Source: Agarilytica sp033852165 (GTDB taxonomy: Bacteria; Pseudomonadota; Gammaproteobacteria; Pseudomonadales; Cellvibrionaceae). Taken from it: DNA of 64,000 bases. This document shows positions 45,211 to 55,477 of this stretch, in pieces. The notes under the pieces are model-generated. The model was given only the letters and a program-made list of their open reading frames with translations. It was not told the origin of the DNA and searched no databases. Positions within the stretch are counted from its first letter, which is position 1. Each line of letters starts with the position of its first letter. Made by a program: the position numbers and the translations under genes. Location: NCBI GenBank assembly GCA_033852165.1, contig JAWSUZ010000035.1, forward strand, positions 1 through 64,000. The letters run 5' to 3'.

Positions 45211-46584
45211 CTAAACTTTTGAAGGTCCACTTGAAGATCCATTTGAAGGACTCGCTGAAAACCCAGAAGCCTTAAGCCAAGCCAGCCTTCCCCATATAAA
45301 AGCCAGCAATGGCAACAACCATTCGATCAGCATTAACGACCAAGGGATTTCATATAAGCTAAGCCCACTATCCACTAAATTGACCCCACTACAATATGAG
45401 AGCCACAAAGTGACCGCCGCAACCCAGGGCCATAAACCTACCTCACGGTAAGCTGCGAACAACAGCACCCATGAAAAGTACCACGCGTTCACAACCGGTG
45501 AAAATACCACCAGGGCGGTAAAACAACCAAGCGCTCGAACCTCAAGATTCCAAGGCCTAAAAAACACCCAGATGTAGGCAACAATAAAACCGAACATAAA
45601 ACACAGACCAGTATTTTGATCCCCGATGAAAAAATGAACAGCATAATACATCGGGTTGTTAAACGCCCACCCCTCTCCCGCAGTGATCGCGCTTATTACA
45701 GAACTTGTTCCCGCCATCAAAAAAGGCGTTTCGATTACAAAATAACTTAAGCATGCCGCCACAGCCACGCAGATTCCTGGCAGCCAATTTTTTCCTACGC
45801 CCAATTCTCGGCGCGATAAAACCGCCGGAAATAAAAACAGCGGCAATAGAATAACGGCATATATTTTAATCGAGCAGGCTAAGCCCAGTAATAATCCGCA
45901 AACGATGGCTCGTCGCCCTTCCCAACTTTTAAAAGCAACGCCAACCAACGCGAGTGCGATAATATCCACGTGCCCATTGATCGACATGGCGTGAATTAAT
46001 AGCGGGCAAAATGCAAACAAAACAAAGCTTCGGGGGCTTACCCGGTAATACAACACGCTAAGAAGAACCACTTCTGCACTGAATACAATGAATTTAAGCG
46101 GCCATATTTCCCCTGGAGCAAGCCAATAGGAAAGTGAAAAAATAGCTTGCGCTGCAGCGCCATAGACACTGGTATATTCCGGATAAGAAACACCATCTAA
46201 TACCGCAGACATTTCTGGACTAAGGTTTACACCAAAAAAATCAGCCGGTGCAACGATGTACGGATTATATCCTTCACCACTTAAAAACCCCTCCCACAAA
46301 TAACGATAATGATCATCTTCAAATAAAGGGGCGGTCAATAACGGCAGAATCCGGAAGGCAATCGCAGAGATAAGGAGAACGGGGATTGAATAATTTCGGA
46401 TGCTAACTGAAAATTGGGGCACGTCGCAACTCGACCAATAGACAGCAGCAACCCAAACGATATTCAGCCCAACAACACATATCAAAAACTGAGTAAAATT
46501 CAGCGCGGGATAAAAACACAAAACTCCGTAAAGCATCAGCCCAATACAATAGGCTAAACCCAGCCCTTTACTGCTCAAGCGCAT
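45211..46584 (-). CDS. GT-C-type membrane glycosyltransferase
   Basis: A 457-residue protein with about ten membrane helices. An FEDDHYRYLWEG stretch near residue 92 lies in the first outer loop, as in GT-C enzymes that use lipid-linked sugars (the GT87/mannosyltransferase kind). Its start overlaps the DUF547 gene by 17 bases. The donor and acceptor are unknown. Confidence 0.75.
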   Translation of the reverse strand: MRLSSKGLGLAYCIGLMLYGVLCFYPALNFTQFLICVVGLNIVWVAAVYWSSCDVPQFSVSIRNYSIPVLLISAIAFRILPLLTAPLFEDDHYRYLWEGFLSGEGYNPYIVAPADFFGVNLSPEMSAVLDGVSYPEYTSVYGAAAQAIFSLSYWLAPGEIWPLKFIVFSAEVVLLSVLYYRVSPRSFVLFAFCPLLIHAMSINGHVDIIALALVGVAFKSWEGRRAIVCGLLLGLACSIKIYAVILLPLFLFPAVLSRRELGVGKNWLPGICVAVAACLSYFVIETPFLMAGTSSVISAITAGEGWAFNNPMYYAVHFFIGDQNTGLCFMFGFIVAYIWVFFRPWNLEVRALGCFTALVVFSPVVNAWYFSWVLLFAAYREVGLWPWVAAVTLWLSYCSGVNLVDSGLSLYEIPWSLMLIEWLLPLLAFIWGRLAWLKASGFSASPSNGSSSGPSKV

Positions 46585-47422
46585 TCAAATCCCAACGGTA
46601 ATCCATAAACAGATATTCTTTATTCGTGCCTAGGTCTTTTCGGTAACGGCGGAGAAATGGCAGTACGCCCCCGTCCTTTTCAAAATCTTCTTCAAACCAG
46701 TCAAAAATACGTGAGATATAGAGTGAGCCATTTTTCATCGACACACCCTTGGTCTCATCATTGAGGAATTTACGTGTTTGACCATCCAACTGAGCGTCCA
46801 GTTTTTCGGCTGTGTACAACTCTTGACGAAGATTCGGGCAACTTAATGACGCACATACAATGGCAAAATGAATTCTAGGCTCGCCCATGGAGCGTAAGAT
46901 CTCATGTTCGATGATATCTAAACTCACATCCTCTCCCGCAATCTGCCCCACCGTTCGCCGCCAAACTGGCATCACAACATTCCCGATATCACGAATACTG
47001 TTTTTTGGTTTCTTATCAAGGACAATTTTTATTGCGAAATAATTATAAGCATTAATATAGAAAGCTAACTTTTCATTTTTATCCTTAAATGCGAGTTGAG
47101 CATTAGCTAAAAGATCCGCTAATGCTAAAAACTCATCATCGTTAGCCAACTCAAGATAGCTCACTAAGTTAACACGAACACCCAATATTTGACCTTCGGA
47201 AACGTAAGACTTCAAGGATTTTTCGTATCCCGACCAGTCCATACGTCCAATCAACTTGTGTTCAGGAGTTTTTTCGCAGCACACGCTCCCAATAGCAATG
47301 ACCACAATAATAACAAGGCGACGAAAAATCCTTCCTGCATTTTCAGGATGACAATAGAAAACTATAGAACAACGTGAAACACGACGAAAAGAGTTCAATC
47401 GCACCAGCCTTATCTCGCTCAC
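46568..47422 (-). CDS. DUF547 protein
   Basis: Up to 284 residues. The DUF547 pattern is clear: LAFYINAYNYFAIKIVL, the SIRDIG turn, SLDIIEHEILR, PRIHFAIVCASLSCPNL and YISRIFDWFEEDF. A signal-like stretch VIIVVIAIGSVCC near residues 37-49 may be a lipoprotein signal, in which case the true start is inside the open frame. It is read first in the operon with the glycosyltransferase. Its function is not known. Confidence 0.8.
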   Translation of the reverse strand: MSEIRLVRLNSFRRVSRCSIVFYCHPENAGRIFRRLVIIVVIAIGSVCCEKTPEHKLIGRMDWSGYEKSLKSYVSEGQILGVRVNLVSYLELANDDEFLALADLLANAQLAFKDKNEKLAFYINAYNYFAIKIVLDKKPKNSIRDIGNVVMPVWRRTVGQIAGEDVSLDIIEHEILRSMGEPRIHFAIVCASLSCPNLRQELYTAEKLDAQLDGQTRKFLNDETKGVSMKNGSLYISRIFDWFEEDFEKDGGVLPFLRRYRKDLGTNKEYLFMDYRWDLNALEQ

Positions 47423-47959
47423 TTATACAAAAATTATTAAGAATACGCCTAAAGCCACAAGTAAATTCAATACCGTCATCTTCCCCAACGTTATATGCCA
47501 GACTAACTATTTTGTTCCTATTGGCACTGACTACCGCAATGTCATAGCAGCCACACGCACATGGTAATTTCCACCGAACCCAGAAGTGATCGCAAACACA
47601 AAGAGTATCATTTTCTTAGTTTTGAGCGGCCTGAGAGGTTTGTATAAAAGTTGTCATCTCACAAAAACGTCACTTTCAGTATAGGGTTGAAATTAGGCGA
47701 TGGTATAAAAGATGTCTCCCACAGGAACAATCCAGCTCTAACTCTTACACCTCCAGGATTAGAAACCCCTACTGCACGCGAATTTATGGGCAGGTTTAAT
47801 CCTCTAGAACAGTTGGCGTCGGAATAAACTAAGAAGAGCAACAATAGCGCCTCAATGCCTTTAACTGGCAACGATTTCTTGACAGAATTGCGCGAGCTTT
47901 ACTAGTCTCAACTATATTCACTAGGTGTATTTCACCCTCAGAGAAAAGAGAATCCAAAC
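47423..47959. other. 537-bp gap between divergent genes
   Basis: A short open frame on the minus strand (47659-47871) has no support. No clear structure is seen, except for the leader of the small cytochrome gene. Confidence 0.4.
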
Positions 47960-48307
47960 ATGAATAAATCTAAGCTATTTTTAGTAGCTTCGGTTATAAC
48001 AGTTTCATTTTTTAGCTTTATTCCAAACGCATTTTCTTCTGGCGCTTTCGTTCCCGGCGGCGGAGGCCCGCCCGATGAAAACTACAATATTGGAAAAGCT
48101 ATCGTTAAAGGCAACCGACTAGGTGGCGAACAGTGCAACGCATGCCATAAGAGCTTCAAGCGCGGCGCGCTAAAGAAAATCGGAAACCCCATCGTGAATT
48201 TTATTACATCCTGCGAATCCCATACCCCCTGCTACAAAGAAAAGTTGAGCGGCAAGCAAAGAAAAGCCATTAATATTTATTTTTCTAAGCGCTATAACTT
48301 ACGGTAG
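47960..48307 (+). CDS. Small mono-heme c-type cytochrome
   Basis: A 115-residue exported protein (signal peptide to about residue 26). One CNACH heme site (Cys59, Cys62, His63), then a CESHTPC cysteine pair that may form a disulfide. A Gly/Pro-rich linker precedes the heme. It is followed 10 bases later by a barrel gene, so they are likely one operon. The axial ligand and partner are unknown. Confidence 0.75.
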   Translation: MNKSKLFLVASVITVSFFSFIPNAFSSGAFVPGGGGPPDENYNIGKAIVKGNRLGGEQCNACHKSFKRGALKKIGNPIVNFITSCESHTPCYKEKLSGKQRKAINIYFSKRYNLR

Positions 48308-48317
48308 GGGTCAAAAC

Positions 48318-49148
48318 ATGAAAAAAACAATTATTAAAAAGACAGCTGTTGCACTGGGATTGTCCGCATTAAGCCTTGCCGCATTTGCAGAGCCTCCTTG
48401 GACTTTAGAGGAAGGTCAATACAACGTTTCAATGTCTCAGGTGAACGAAAGTTTTACTGACAAGTGGCTGGGCACCGTAAAGTCAGAGATTCCTGAAATC
48501 AGCCAACAAACCACATGGCTAAGCGGAAGCTACGGCATTGCTGACAACCTTCAAATCAACGTCATAACAGGACGTACCTCTTCAGATTTTGACGGCTCGA
48601 CTTTCGAGTATTCTGGCCGAGCAGATTCCTCCATCGGAATAAAATACCGAGCATTCGATCAATACCAAGGTAGCCCATTAACTCTCTCCATCCATGTAGG
48701 CGCCACCATTGCTGGTACCTATGAACGCTCCGCAGGTGGCAGGCCTCATAGTCCCGGTGACAAAGCGGATTCCGTGGAACTCATTATTCCCCTTTCTCGA
48801 TCTTTCGGTCGCTACTTCTTACTTTCCGAAATTGGCTATCGCGCCAGAACGGACGATGTACCGAATGAAAAACTCTTTAGTTTAGGCGGCGGCGTTAACA
48901 TCGGACCCGCCTACCTACAGGGGCTTTATCGTATTGAAGATAGTATTGGCGGATTGGATATCGCTCAGGCTCCCTTTACGCCTGACAGGTTTCATGAAAC
49001 AGAAGAAGACCGGACACTCTTCGACTTTAGCCTGTCCTATACGTTTTTACATGTCTGGACAGTCTACCTCGGTTACGCGAATGTATTAACCGGTAAAAAT
49101 ACTGGTGACAGTGACATTCAGTATTTAGGGCTAAGCTATACACGTTAA
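48318..49148 (+). CDS. Outer-membrane barrel-like protein
   Basis: A 276-residue exported protein (signal peptide ending AFA). The body is a series of amphipathic strands ending in LGLSYTR. It resembles small outer-membrane proteins of the transporter-like barrel type but no family is recognised. It lies in an operon with the small cytochrome. Confidence 0.7.
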   Translation: MKKTIIKKTAVALGLSALSLAAFAEPPWTLEEGQYNVSMSQVNESFTDKWLGTVKSEIPEISQQTTWLSGSYGIADNLQINVITGRTSSDFDGSTFEYSGRADSSIGIKYRAFDQYQGSPLTLSIHVGATIAGTYERSAGGRPHSPGDKADSVELIIPLSRSFGRYFLLSEIGYRARTDDVPNEKLFSLGGGVNIGPAYLQGLYRIEDSIGGLDIAQAPFTPDRFHETEEDRTLFDFSLSYTFLHVWTVYLGYANVLTGKNTGDSDIQYLGLSYTR

Positions 49149-49159
49149 GTCTTAAAAAC

Positions 49160-49180
49160 GGGGTACGGGGTACGGGGTAC
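49160..49180 (+). repeat. Short GGGGTAC repeat
   Basis: Three tandem units of the 7-bp repeat seen at 39700-39897, on the other strand, just after the barrel gene stop. Confidence 0.85.
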
Positions 49181-49369
49181 AAAAAGTATTGCGGGTTTAG
49201 TTTCCCTCGCTCACTAGATCAGAAAAGCCAAACACCTTTCAATACCGCATCATTCCACCCCAAATAAAACCACACACTCAGAATTATACAGGCATTTTGT
49301 TTAGATATTAAAAATGAACTTTAATGACTGACGCCACTGACTTTTCCGGCCAAAACGTATAAAACAGGA

Positions 49370-49750
49370 TTACTTTTTCAGTAGCAACAAAAGTGCTGAA
49401 CCTGCTTTAATCGACTTATCCATTTCACCCAGAATGTACCCAACGTGAGCATTACCGCTGTGATAAACATCGCCAGATTTAGTTAAATATCCTATATGGG
49501 CATTTCCGCTATCGTAAATATCACCAGAAGTCGTTATATATCCGACGTGCGCATTACCATTGGTATAAACGTCTCCCGATTTTGTGACATACCCAACCTG
49601 AACATTACCACTGTGATACACATCGCCTCGATCACTCACATATCCAACGGCAACATTACCAGTATCATAAATATCGACAATCTTTGCTGCTACATTTTGC
49701 GACAAAACGATGGCTGAAAATACAAACAAAAACGATACTATATTTTTCAC
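49370..49750 (-). CDS. Secreted protein of five 17-residue repeats, paralogue 1
   Basis: A 126-residue protein: signal peptide (to about residue 22), five 17-residue repeats of the form VYHSGNVQVGYVTKSGD, then GSALLLLLKK. The start is GTG with GAGGA upstream. The repeats fit a regular beta fold (similar in look to beta-flower proteins). The length and the last residues equal those of the second copy at 56582-56962, and the leader sequence upstream is also alike. The function is unknown. Confidence 0.8.
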   Translation of the reverse strand: MKNIVSFLFVFSAIVLSQNVAAKIVDIYDTGNVAVGYVSDRGDVYHSGNVQVGYVTKSGDVYTNGNAHVGYITTSGDIYDSGNAHIGYLTKSGDVYHSGNAHVGYILGEMDKSIKAGSALLLLLKK

Positions 49751-50200
49751 GCGATATTCCTCGAATGTTTTTTAGAATCGGCATAGTACGGAGGCAAAAC
49801 TAAAGGGTCAATAATCTCCGCGCCATTATATTAACAGCTACAAAAATGGCACAAAAAACAAAAACCCAGATAATAAAATAGACTTACGAACCTGAAAAAA
49901 TAAAACATTGTCATCGACGATATTTATTTTTCGCAAATCAACCTAGCCAATTGAATCACTACATGATTTAATTCATCACAGGTCGTGACAACCCATATCC
50001 ACAGTAGATTTAGCGATTGAACAAATGAACAAAATCCAATATCGACAGGACAACAAAACGGAAAGCCCGCCGCCCAACTGGAAAGCAAGCTATAAAACAG
50101 AAGAGTATTTAATATGAGACTTTATCAACGAAAAACGCCGAATTCTAAAACAACACACCTACGGGTTCGCTGTCGACAACAGCAAACCCTTGTTACGAAA
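49751..50200. other. 450-bp AT-rich space without a gene
   Basis: Only the first 50 bases are of note: they are shared with the leader of the paralogue near 56963-57020 (GCATAGTACGGAGG on the plus strand). Confidence 0.5.
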
Positions 50201-50650
50201 TCATTTAATCGATATTGAAATTTCTATTTCACAATCACCTTTGTAGAATTCAAAATCCGTCGTATACGCACGTTCATGTACACAATTCCTAGCGTTAAAG
50301 TAATGCCAGATGACAGCCCAAAGATTAATAGTAGCTTTAGGCAATTCACCTTTTGCTGAAAAAACCAGATATTTCCCCGATTCAATTTTAAGACTTACGC
50401 CGTCGCCCAACATATCCAACGACATGCCATCAGAGCAAGCCACTATATCGAATAGACCCGTGTGGTCTGATTCGTAATTGGTATACACCCCGTAAACTCC
50501 AGCCCCCGTACTTACCTTCGGCAATACATCCAAGAAGAACTTACCCCAGAGCGGAGCTATTTTTGTCGTCGCTGGATTCATTTCATCAGAATTTTTTGTT
50601 CGAACACCAACTCCAACAACCTCAAAACTTTCTATACTTACGCCCTTCAT
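50201..50650 (-). CDS. Hypothetical protein
   Basis: A 149-residue soluble protein without signal or membrane helix. The pattern of alternating strands (GVSIESFEVVGVGVRT, GAGVYGVYTNYE, ISISIK) and its length resemble ligand-binding alpha/beta domains of the AraC effector-binding (GyrI-like) kind, but I am not sure. It follows the YrbL gene on the same strand by 29 bases. Confidence 0.55.
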   Translation of the reverse strand: MKGVSIESFEVVGVGVRTKNSDEMNPATTKIAPLWGKFFLDVLPKVSTGAGVYGVYTNYESDHTGLFDIVACSDGMSLDMLGDGVSLKIESGKYLVFSAKGELPKATINLWAVIWHYFNARNCVHERAYTTDFEFYKGDCEIEISISIK

Positions 50651-50679
50651 CTTAGTTCTTGCACCTATAATTGTATGTA

Positions 50680-51276
50680 TTATTCACGAGCACTTTTGAA
50701 AAAACTTTCTTTCCGCAGTAAGCGCTCAAACCGCTCCCACTTTCTATTGATTTTTGCTTTCCCTAAAAAACCAATATAGCTACTAAAAGGAACAAACTCT
50801 GTATTACCAATATCATCAACAATAACAGCCCTAAATTCTTGGCCATTGAAACGCTGACATACGATATTTCTGGGCTTTATCTCAGTGGTTATAATCTTGT
50901 TGTCCAACAGATAACACTTCAATTTCTGTAGCGATAAAATCAATTTTTCCTTATCGCCACTGTCAAGATTATCTGAAAGTTCCTGAGACTTCATATAGTA
51001 CTCAAGCGTCTTGGCTGTCTCACCATTCGGGTCTGTTATGAAGTCAAATACCTGCCCTAATCCGAGGTTAGTTTCGATACTGCCGTGGTAACGCGCCAGC
51101 ATCTCCCATGTGACACCCCTCCTTTCCAACTGGCGATAATATGCAATTTCCCGATCAGCCTCCTTCTGATGATCGCCGTCCAGCACCTTAATGCATAAAC
51201 GGCTGTCTTCTGGATGGCGATAACACGAGCGATGAAACCCTCGCCCCACCAAACCACCCTTTTCTAAATTGATCAC
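50680..51276 (-). CDS. yrbL: YrbL-family kinase-like protein
   Basis: A 198-residue protein of the YrbL family (PhoP-network protein in enterics), which has a kinase-like fold. Visible are a GxGxxRxCYxHP start, CIKVLDGD with the lysine of the ATP site, EIAYYRQLERRG, TEIKPRNIV in the place of the catalytic loop and VIVDDIGN in the place of DFG. The start is GTG. Its molecular role is not known. Confidence 0.85.
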   Translation of the reverse strand: MINLEKGGLVGRGFHRSCYRHPEDSRLCIKVLDGDHQKEADREIAYYRQLERRGVTWEMLARYHGSIETNLGLGQVFDFITDPNGETAKTLEYYMKSQELSDNLDSGDKEKLILSLQKLKCYLLDNKIITTEIKPRNIVCQRFNGQEFRAVIVDDIGNTEFVPFSSYIGFLGKAKINRKWERFERLLRKESFFKSARE

Positions 51277-51799
51277 AAAAACACCATACTATAAACCTGC
51301 ACCGGGAAACAAAAAACGAGAAGCCAAGGCCTGAATCGACCCTGGAACAACAGAGCGGCTACTGAATCAGCTGTTGCCGCCTATTCAGCCAGCTATCAGC
51401 CGCCTGCTCACTCGCTCATAGCCCCACCTGCGACCCTTCGATTCTGGATTACTCGCCCGTCAAAATGCTACGGGCCTGAGCGCTAAAAATGTCTGGGGAT
51501 CATAACAAATGTGCCGACATCGTTCATGTAAATAGTCACTTTAACCCTCCGATATACCACCGACAGCAATTTCATTTCCCTAACGCCGGCAAGTAGAGTC
51601 GTCCGTATACTAAGCAAACCTTCAACATTCTCCTCTTAGCCAATCCAAAAACGTGTGCCGTGATCACCCTGTGAACCAAAAATATCTTTTGCTTCACAGC
51701 CACATTCCTGAGATGACTCGCCTAACAAAACAGGCTGCAACCTAAACCCCACCGACTGTCGTACCCCGTTTCCCTTATCCCGTACCCGGTAGCCCCACC
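51277..51799. other. 520-bp space without a gene
   Basis: No supported gene. Near 51757-51785 is a relic of the CCCGTAC 7-bp repeat. Confidence 0.5.
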
Positions 51800-52090
51800 C
51801 TATATATCCAAAGTCTCAAAATAAGTAATAGCTGGCGGTACGGAAAGGTAGCTCATTAACTGAGTCATAACGCCATTACTCTGGATGCTAAACAAATAAT
51901 TTTCATGATCCTCTTTCGACGACCACCTTTCATTAAATAGCAAATCACCACTTTCCTTATTGAGACAAATGGATACATGCAGGCACCCATTAAACCCTCT
52001 CACTGCAAGGAGTTTTTCTTCCACGAACGACACAAGATCAGCAATGGTTTCAAGCTTGGCCTGAGATTGCAAATTGACAACGATACTCAT
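51800..52090 (-). CDS. ABM-domain (antibiotic biosynthesis monooxygenase-like) protein
   Basis: A 96-residue single-domain protein of the ABM ferredoxin-like fold, with GFNGCLHVSICLN and LLFNERWSSKEDHENYL typical for the family. An AAGGAGAGG ribosome site is clear. Such proteins are small oxygenases or quinone-handling enzymes. The substrate is unknown. Confidence 0.82.
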   Translation of the reverse strand: MSIVVNLQSQAKLETIADLVSFVEEKLLAVRGFNGCLHVSICLNKESGDLLFNERWSSKEDHENYLFSIQSNGVMTQLMSYLSVPPAITYFETLDI

Positions 52091-52471
52091 AATTGACCTC
52101 TCCTTAACATTAAACCCCGATGGGTAATATGAAAGTACATTTTCATATTACGTGCTCTGGCCCTATATGGAAATATAACTTATAGAAGTTCAATCGTGAA
52201 TAATATTCATTACTAATTAAAAAATAATAGCGTCACTTCTATCATATAAGGAATTAATAAAACGCCCTCTCATTGACTTGGGTTTAGATGTCCGTAATAA
52301 CTGCGCACGGATACAATTGACACCAGCGTTTGCAAACTTCGATATCATTCTAAGCTAGGCTTATAGATTCATTAATATGGAGGCCTCGATGGACATAAAA
52401 GGAAAATATTATGAATGTAGAAAAATATTTTCACCCTACAAAAAATCACTTCCCCATATTACGAAACACAG

Positions 52472-52497
52472 AAACGCCGTTCAAACGAACGGCGTTT
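52472..52497. terminator. Bidirectional hairpin after the secreted-protein gene
   Basis: AAACGCCGTTC-AAAC-GAACGGCGTTT, an 11-bp perfect stem, 28 bases after the stop at 52525. Confidence 0.8.
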
Positions 52498-52524
52498 TAC
52501 TACTGTTTTTTAAACTTAAAAAAC

Positions 52525-53100
52525 TTACTGACAAGAACCGTCTGAGTCGATTTCCCAATAGCCCGAACTTGCTTCTTCCAAAGTGTTAGTTACTGAAGAA
52601 CTATTCAAACCCAACAATTCATTTGAACCTGTAGCGTAAGCCCAACCCCAAGAAGCATAAGCCCGGCCTGCAGCTACGTGCTCAACGTTGGTAGAAGTTT
52701 CACAGCTAGCTTGCTGTCCGCCATCATTTGAAAATTGAAATACTGAAGTACCACAAAAACGGCTGCTACTATCAGTGTAATCAAATGAACGAACCTGAAT
52801 AGAGTGAACGCCGTCTGTCAACGACTCAGGAAATGCGCTAGCGCCCCAGCTGCTATTACTTCCATTCGTGTGGCTCTGCGCAATGCCGTAGCTAGTCCAT
52901 TGAGCTGCACCATCAATTTTATATTGAAAATCAAATTCATAAGGCGTGCCCAAATGCCAGCCCGACGCTGAAATAACAATTTGCCCTGGTGAACTAGTAT
53001 CTTCCACACCAGTAATACCGCAATAAGGCGCGGCTGCATTCGCAGCAGTAGATATAGAAAAAACAATTGCTGATGCACATGCAAGTTTAATTAAATTCAT
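52525..53100 (-). CDS. Secreted protein with a hydrolase-type C-terminal accessory domain
   Basis: A 191-residue exported protein. ATG 53100 has GGGAG upstream (the frame can extend to 53112). After the signal peptide (cleaved near ANA-AAP) comes a strand-rich domain, then from about 130 the pattern NVEHVAAGRAY...YATGSNELLGL...SGYWEI. This is like the C-terminal domain of secreted PHB-depolymerase and esterase-type enzymes, here without the enzyme part. Six cysteines fit disulfides. It could be a binding module; the function is not known. Confidence 0.7.
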   Translation of the reverse strand: MNLIKLACASAIVFSISTAANAAAPYCGITGVEDTSSPGQIVISASGWHLGTPYEFDFQYKIDGAAQWTSYGIAQSHTNGSNSSWGASAFPESLTDGVHSIQVRSFDYTDSSSRFCGTSVFQFSNDGGQQASCETSTNVEHVAAGRAYASWGWAYATGSNELLGLNSSSVTNTLEEASSGYWEIDSDGSCQ

Positions 53101-54005
53101 AACAACTCCCAATAGATTAATTTTTTATTCGATACAAAATATCGACGGTGTGAACCCGATGACTCACATCCGATCTACTAGACGTTTCCGAAAATAATTT
53201 CCCCTACATCATTAGATTTTATCGTTAACGATTTTTTTAAAAACGGCGACAAATTAAATATTTTAACTTTTCAACTCTCATAACGCATTCTCATCACGCA
53301 TGAATAACTGTTAAATAATAAAACTCTCAACAAAATTAAATAAATTAGAAGTGCGTATACAAATATTGTTTTGTTAAGCAATTTAATCGCGATACAAATT
53401 CAGCCGTCATATAAAAGAATAGTCGCAATAATGATTACGGCGTCACACAGTAGATTACTGAGACAATCCAGGTTTTTAGTGGTTAAAAATCGATCCGTAA
53501 CGGGCGCCACAAAAGAACAGCCAGTTTATTTAATCAGAAAATAAATGGAGTCGAATACTAGTGCGTTTAAAATACTTACGGGGCCGAATAAAAAGATAGT
53601 GCCCAATATCGGAACTCTATACGACTTTGGTATTAGAGGAAATTTTTAGGGTTCAAACGTCTAAAATTTTAAACAATTTCCTTTATGTCCTAAGAGAAAA
53701 TATTGATTTATTATTGCGGTAGCAGACATTCACAAAATCATTTGAAAACGGGAATCAAAATATTTTTATGAAGACCATTTATTACGCGAGAATTGCTACC
53801 GAATCATTTTGATTAAAAAATAACAGCCAAAACCAGACCATCAACACCTAAACCACAACATATGTTCACGCTCACCCGGAATATGCTTTATTACAATAAC
53901 GCTTTCACCGCTGAAGCCTATAACCCTCAAAAACGGAAGCGAACAACACCGCAATTTTGTTGTTCGCTCCCGGTCATACTGCCCTCAACACATTACCAAC
54001 ATCTA
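53101..54005. other. 900-bp AT-rich space without a gene
   Basis: Very AT-rich from about 53100 to 53860. An open frame at 53862-54065 lacks any support. No repeat or RNA gene is recognised. Confidence 0.5.
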
Positions 54006-54296
54006 CTACTTAATGGGCAGCTTAGGCCTCAGCGTTATGCAGTCCTTCGTCGCTTCGACAGTTAACTCTATATCCACCGGAAACCCCATCTGGCTTAACC
54101 AATACCCTCGCAATTGAATCCACGGCACCGGTGGGCGCAGTTGGATTCGTCCATTGACGGTTGTGCTGTTGCTTTTTGATTGATAACTGCCCCGATAAAC
54201 CTTACTCGTGAAAACTCTCTTAACACGTGCTTGCCTCTTCGGTTTCACAACAGATGCGGCCACTGACCGCCTCCTGCCTAGGTTAATCACGGTCAT
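54006..54296 (-). CDS. SymE-like protein (second of two)
   Basis: A 96-residue protein. After a basic N-terminus it has the SymE pattern: RPPVPWIQLRGYWLSQMGFPVDIELTVEATKDCITLRP. SymE of E. coli is the toxin of a type I system, folds like an AbrB antitoxin and compacts DNA. Its start overlaps the first gene by 14 bases. Confidence 0.8.
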   Translation of the reverse strand: MTVINLGRRRSVAASVVKPKRQARVKRVFTSKVYRGSYQSKSNSTTVNGRIQLRPPVPWIQLRGYWLSQMGFPVDIELTVEATKDCITLRPKLPIK

Positions 54297-54774
54297 CTCC
54301 GCAATTCACTTCGGCCAGCACCTCGCTTTTGTCCTCACTCGTGCTTCCGTTCCGGCCTTCGTTTTCGCTTCCTTGCGCGTCCCCACTCCAATCTCCCCTC
54401 TCTCCTTGTTTTCTGTCGTCGTAACACGCCTTGACTGCGCCTAATTCATCCGTAGAGTCTTTGAATAACGAATACTTATCCTTATCGAACCCCAATTTAT
54501 CGCTCGTATTCGCAGTCACTTTGACCCGCTCTACTTTCAATAAATTGGTCTTCGCAACAACCTGGATGCGCTGGCCTTTCTCAAAACCCATATCCCGCAG
54601 CCACTCACCCTGTAAAAGTATGCAGGGTTCGTAGTCTCGTAGAATAACGGACAGGGCAATGCAGCCGATACCTTTCGGGGCAGCGACGAAGATTTCATCA
54701 ACGATAAGATTAATAATTAGGGGAGAATTTTCTTGGGCCGAGCTGGACTCTAGCGTATGATCTAAATCAGCCAT
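54283..54774 (-). CDS. SymE-like protein with long acidic tail (first of two)
   Basis: A 163-residue protein. Residues about 45-85 carry a SymE-like domain (YEPCILLQGEWLRDMGFEKGQRIQVVAKTNLLKVERV). The last 75 residues are charged and low in complexity. ATG with AAGGAG upstream. It overlaps the second SymE-like gene by 14 bases. Two such genes in a row could act together or as toxin and rival. Confidence 0.75.
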   Translation of the reverse strand: MADLDHTLESSSAQENSPLIINLIVDEIFVAAPKGIGCIALSVILRDYEPCILLQGEWLRDMGFEKGQRIQVVAKTNLLKVERVKVTANTSDKLGFDKDKYSLFKDSTDELGAVKACYDDRKQGERGDWSGDAQGSENEGRNGSTSEDKSEVLAEVNCGDDRD

Positions 54775-55367
54775 TCTGGACTCCTTACAAGTCTATTAGG
54801 GTTAGCGACCTCTGAGTGTTTCAGCACTTCAGGGGTTGCGATTTGTATAACGTTGAGAAATGTTTGGGGGTTCACCTCCTCAGGCTTTAAATACGGATAC
54901 ATTAGATTGTCGTGCTGCGTTACGTTACTTCAATAGCTCTGCCGAAACGTAAAACAGCACCGCAATTCAACCTTAATCGTTCAGTTAAATCAACTAGCGA
55001 TTGTGATTTTTGAGCGGTTATAATGTTAAATAAAATATTTTGGCATCAGTATTTTTATATTGCCGCCCTACCTCTTTAACTCCCTCCACTGGAAAATTAT
55101 TTTTACGCGTCGTATATTTTTTGCAGCGTGTATTAATCAAATTAAAAATTCGCTTAATTGAATACGGGTAACAAGTGCGGAAATTAGATTTTCTTTTCCT
55201 TCAATAATTCGGCTAACTGCCCAGTAGGAAAACCACAACATTTATCAACTTTTCCAGGCCACTGACTTATAGCCATATATTTTACTCGTAGTGAAAAAGA
55301 AAAGCCATGAGACTCGGCGTTCTCTCTACGGAATTCTCTACAGCACTCTCTAGCCCTTCAGCACAGT
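54775..55367. other. 590-bp space without a gene
   Basis: No supported gene; the region holds the promoter of the SymE-like pair. Type I systems carry an antisense RNA near the toxin start, but I could not identify one. Confidence 0.45.
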
Positions 55368-55430
55368 ACAAAAACAAAGGGCCCTGTAACGTGAAATGAG
55401 CTTATCTAAAACGTCATTCACACGGGTCCT
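55368..55430 (-). terminator. Probable terminator of the gene at 55478
   Basis: A long imperfect hairpin (55374-55430: AAAGGGCCCTGTAACGTGAA against TCATTCACACGGGTCCTTT) followed, reading leftward, by TTTGTTTTTG. Confidence 0.6.
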
Positions 55431-55477
55431 TTAAACCTAAACGTCCGCTATAGCCTGCCGATCTAGATTAACTTTAG

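Noticed and set aside
47659..47871. 70-codon frame on the minus strand
   Set aside because: No ribosome site, no family features and no conserved neighbour.
53862..54065. 67-codon frame overlapping the SymE-like gene on the other strand
   Set aside because: Shadow frame with no coding features.
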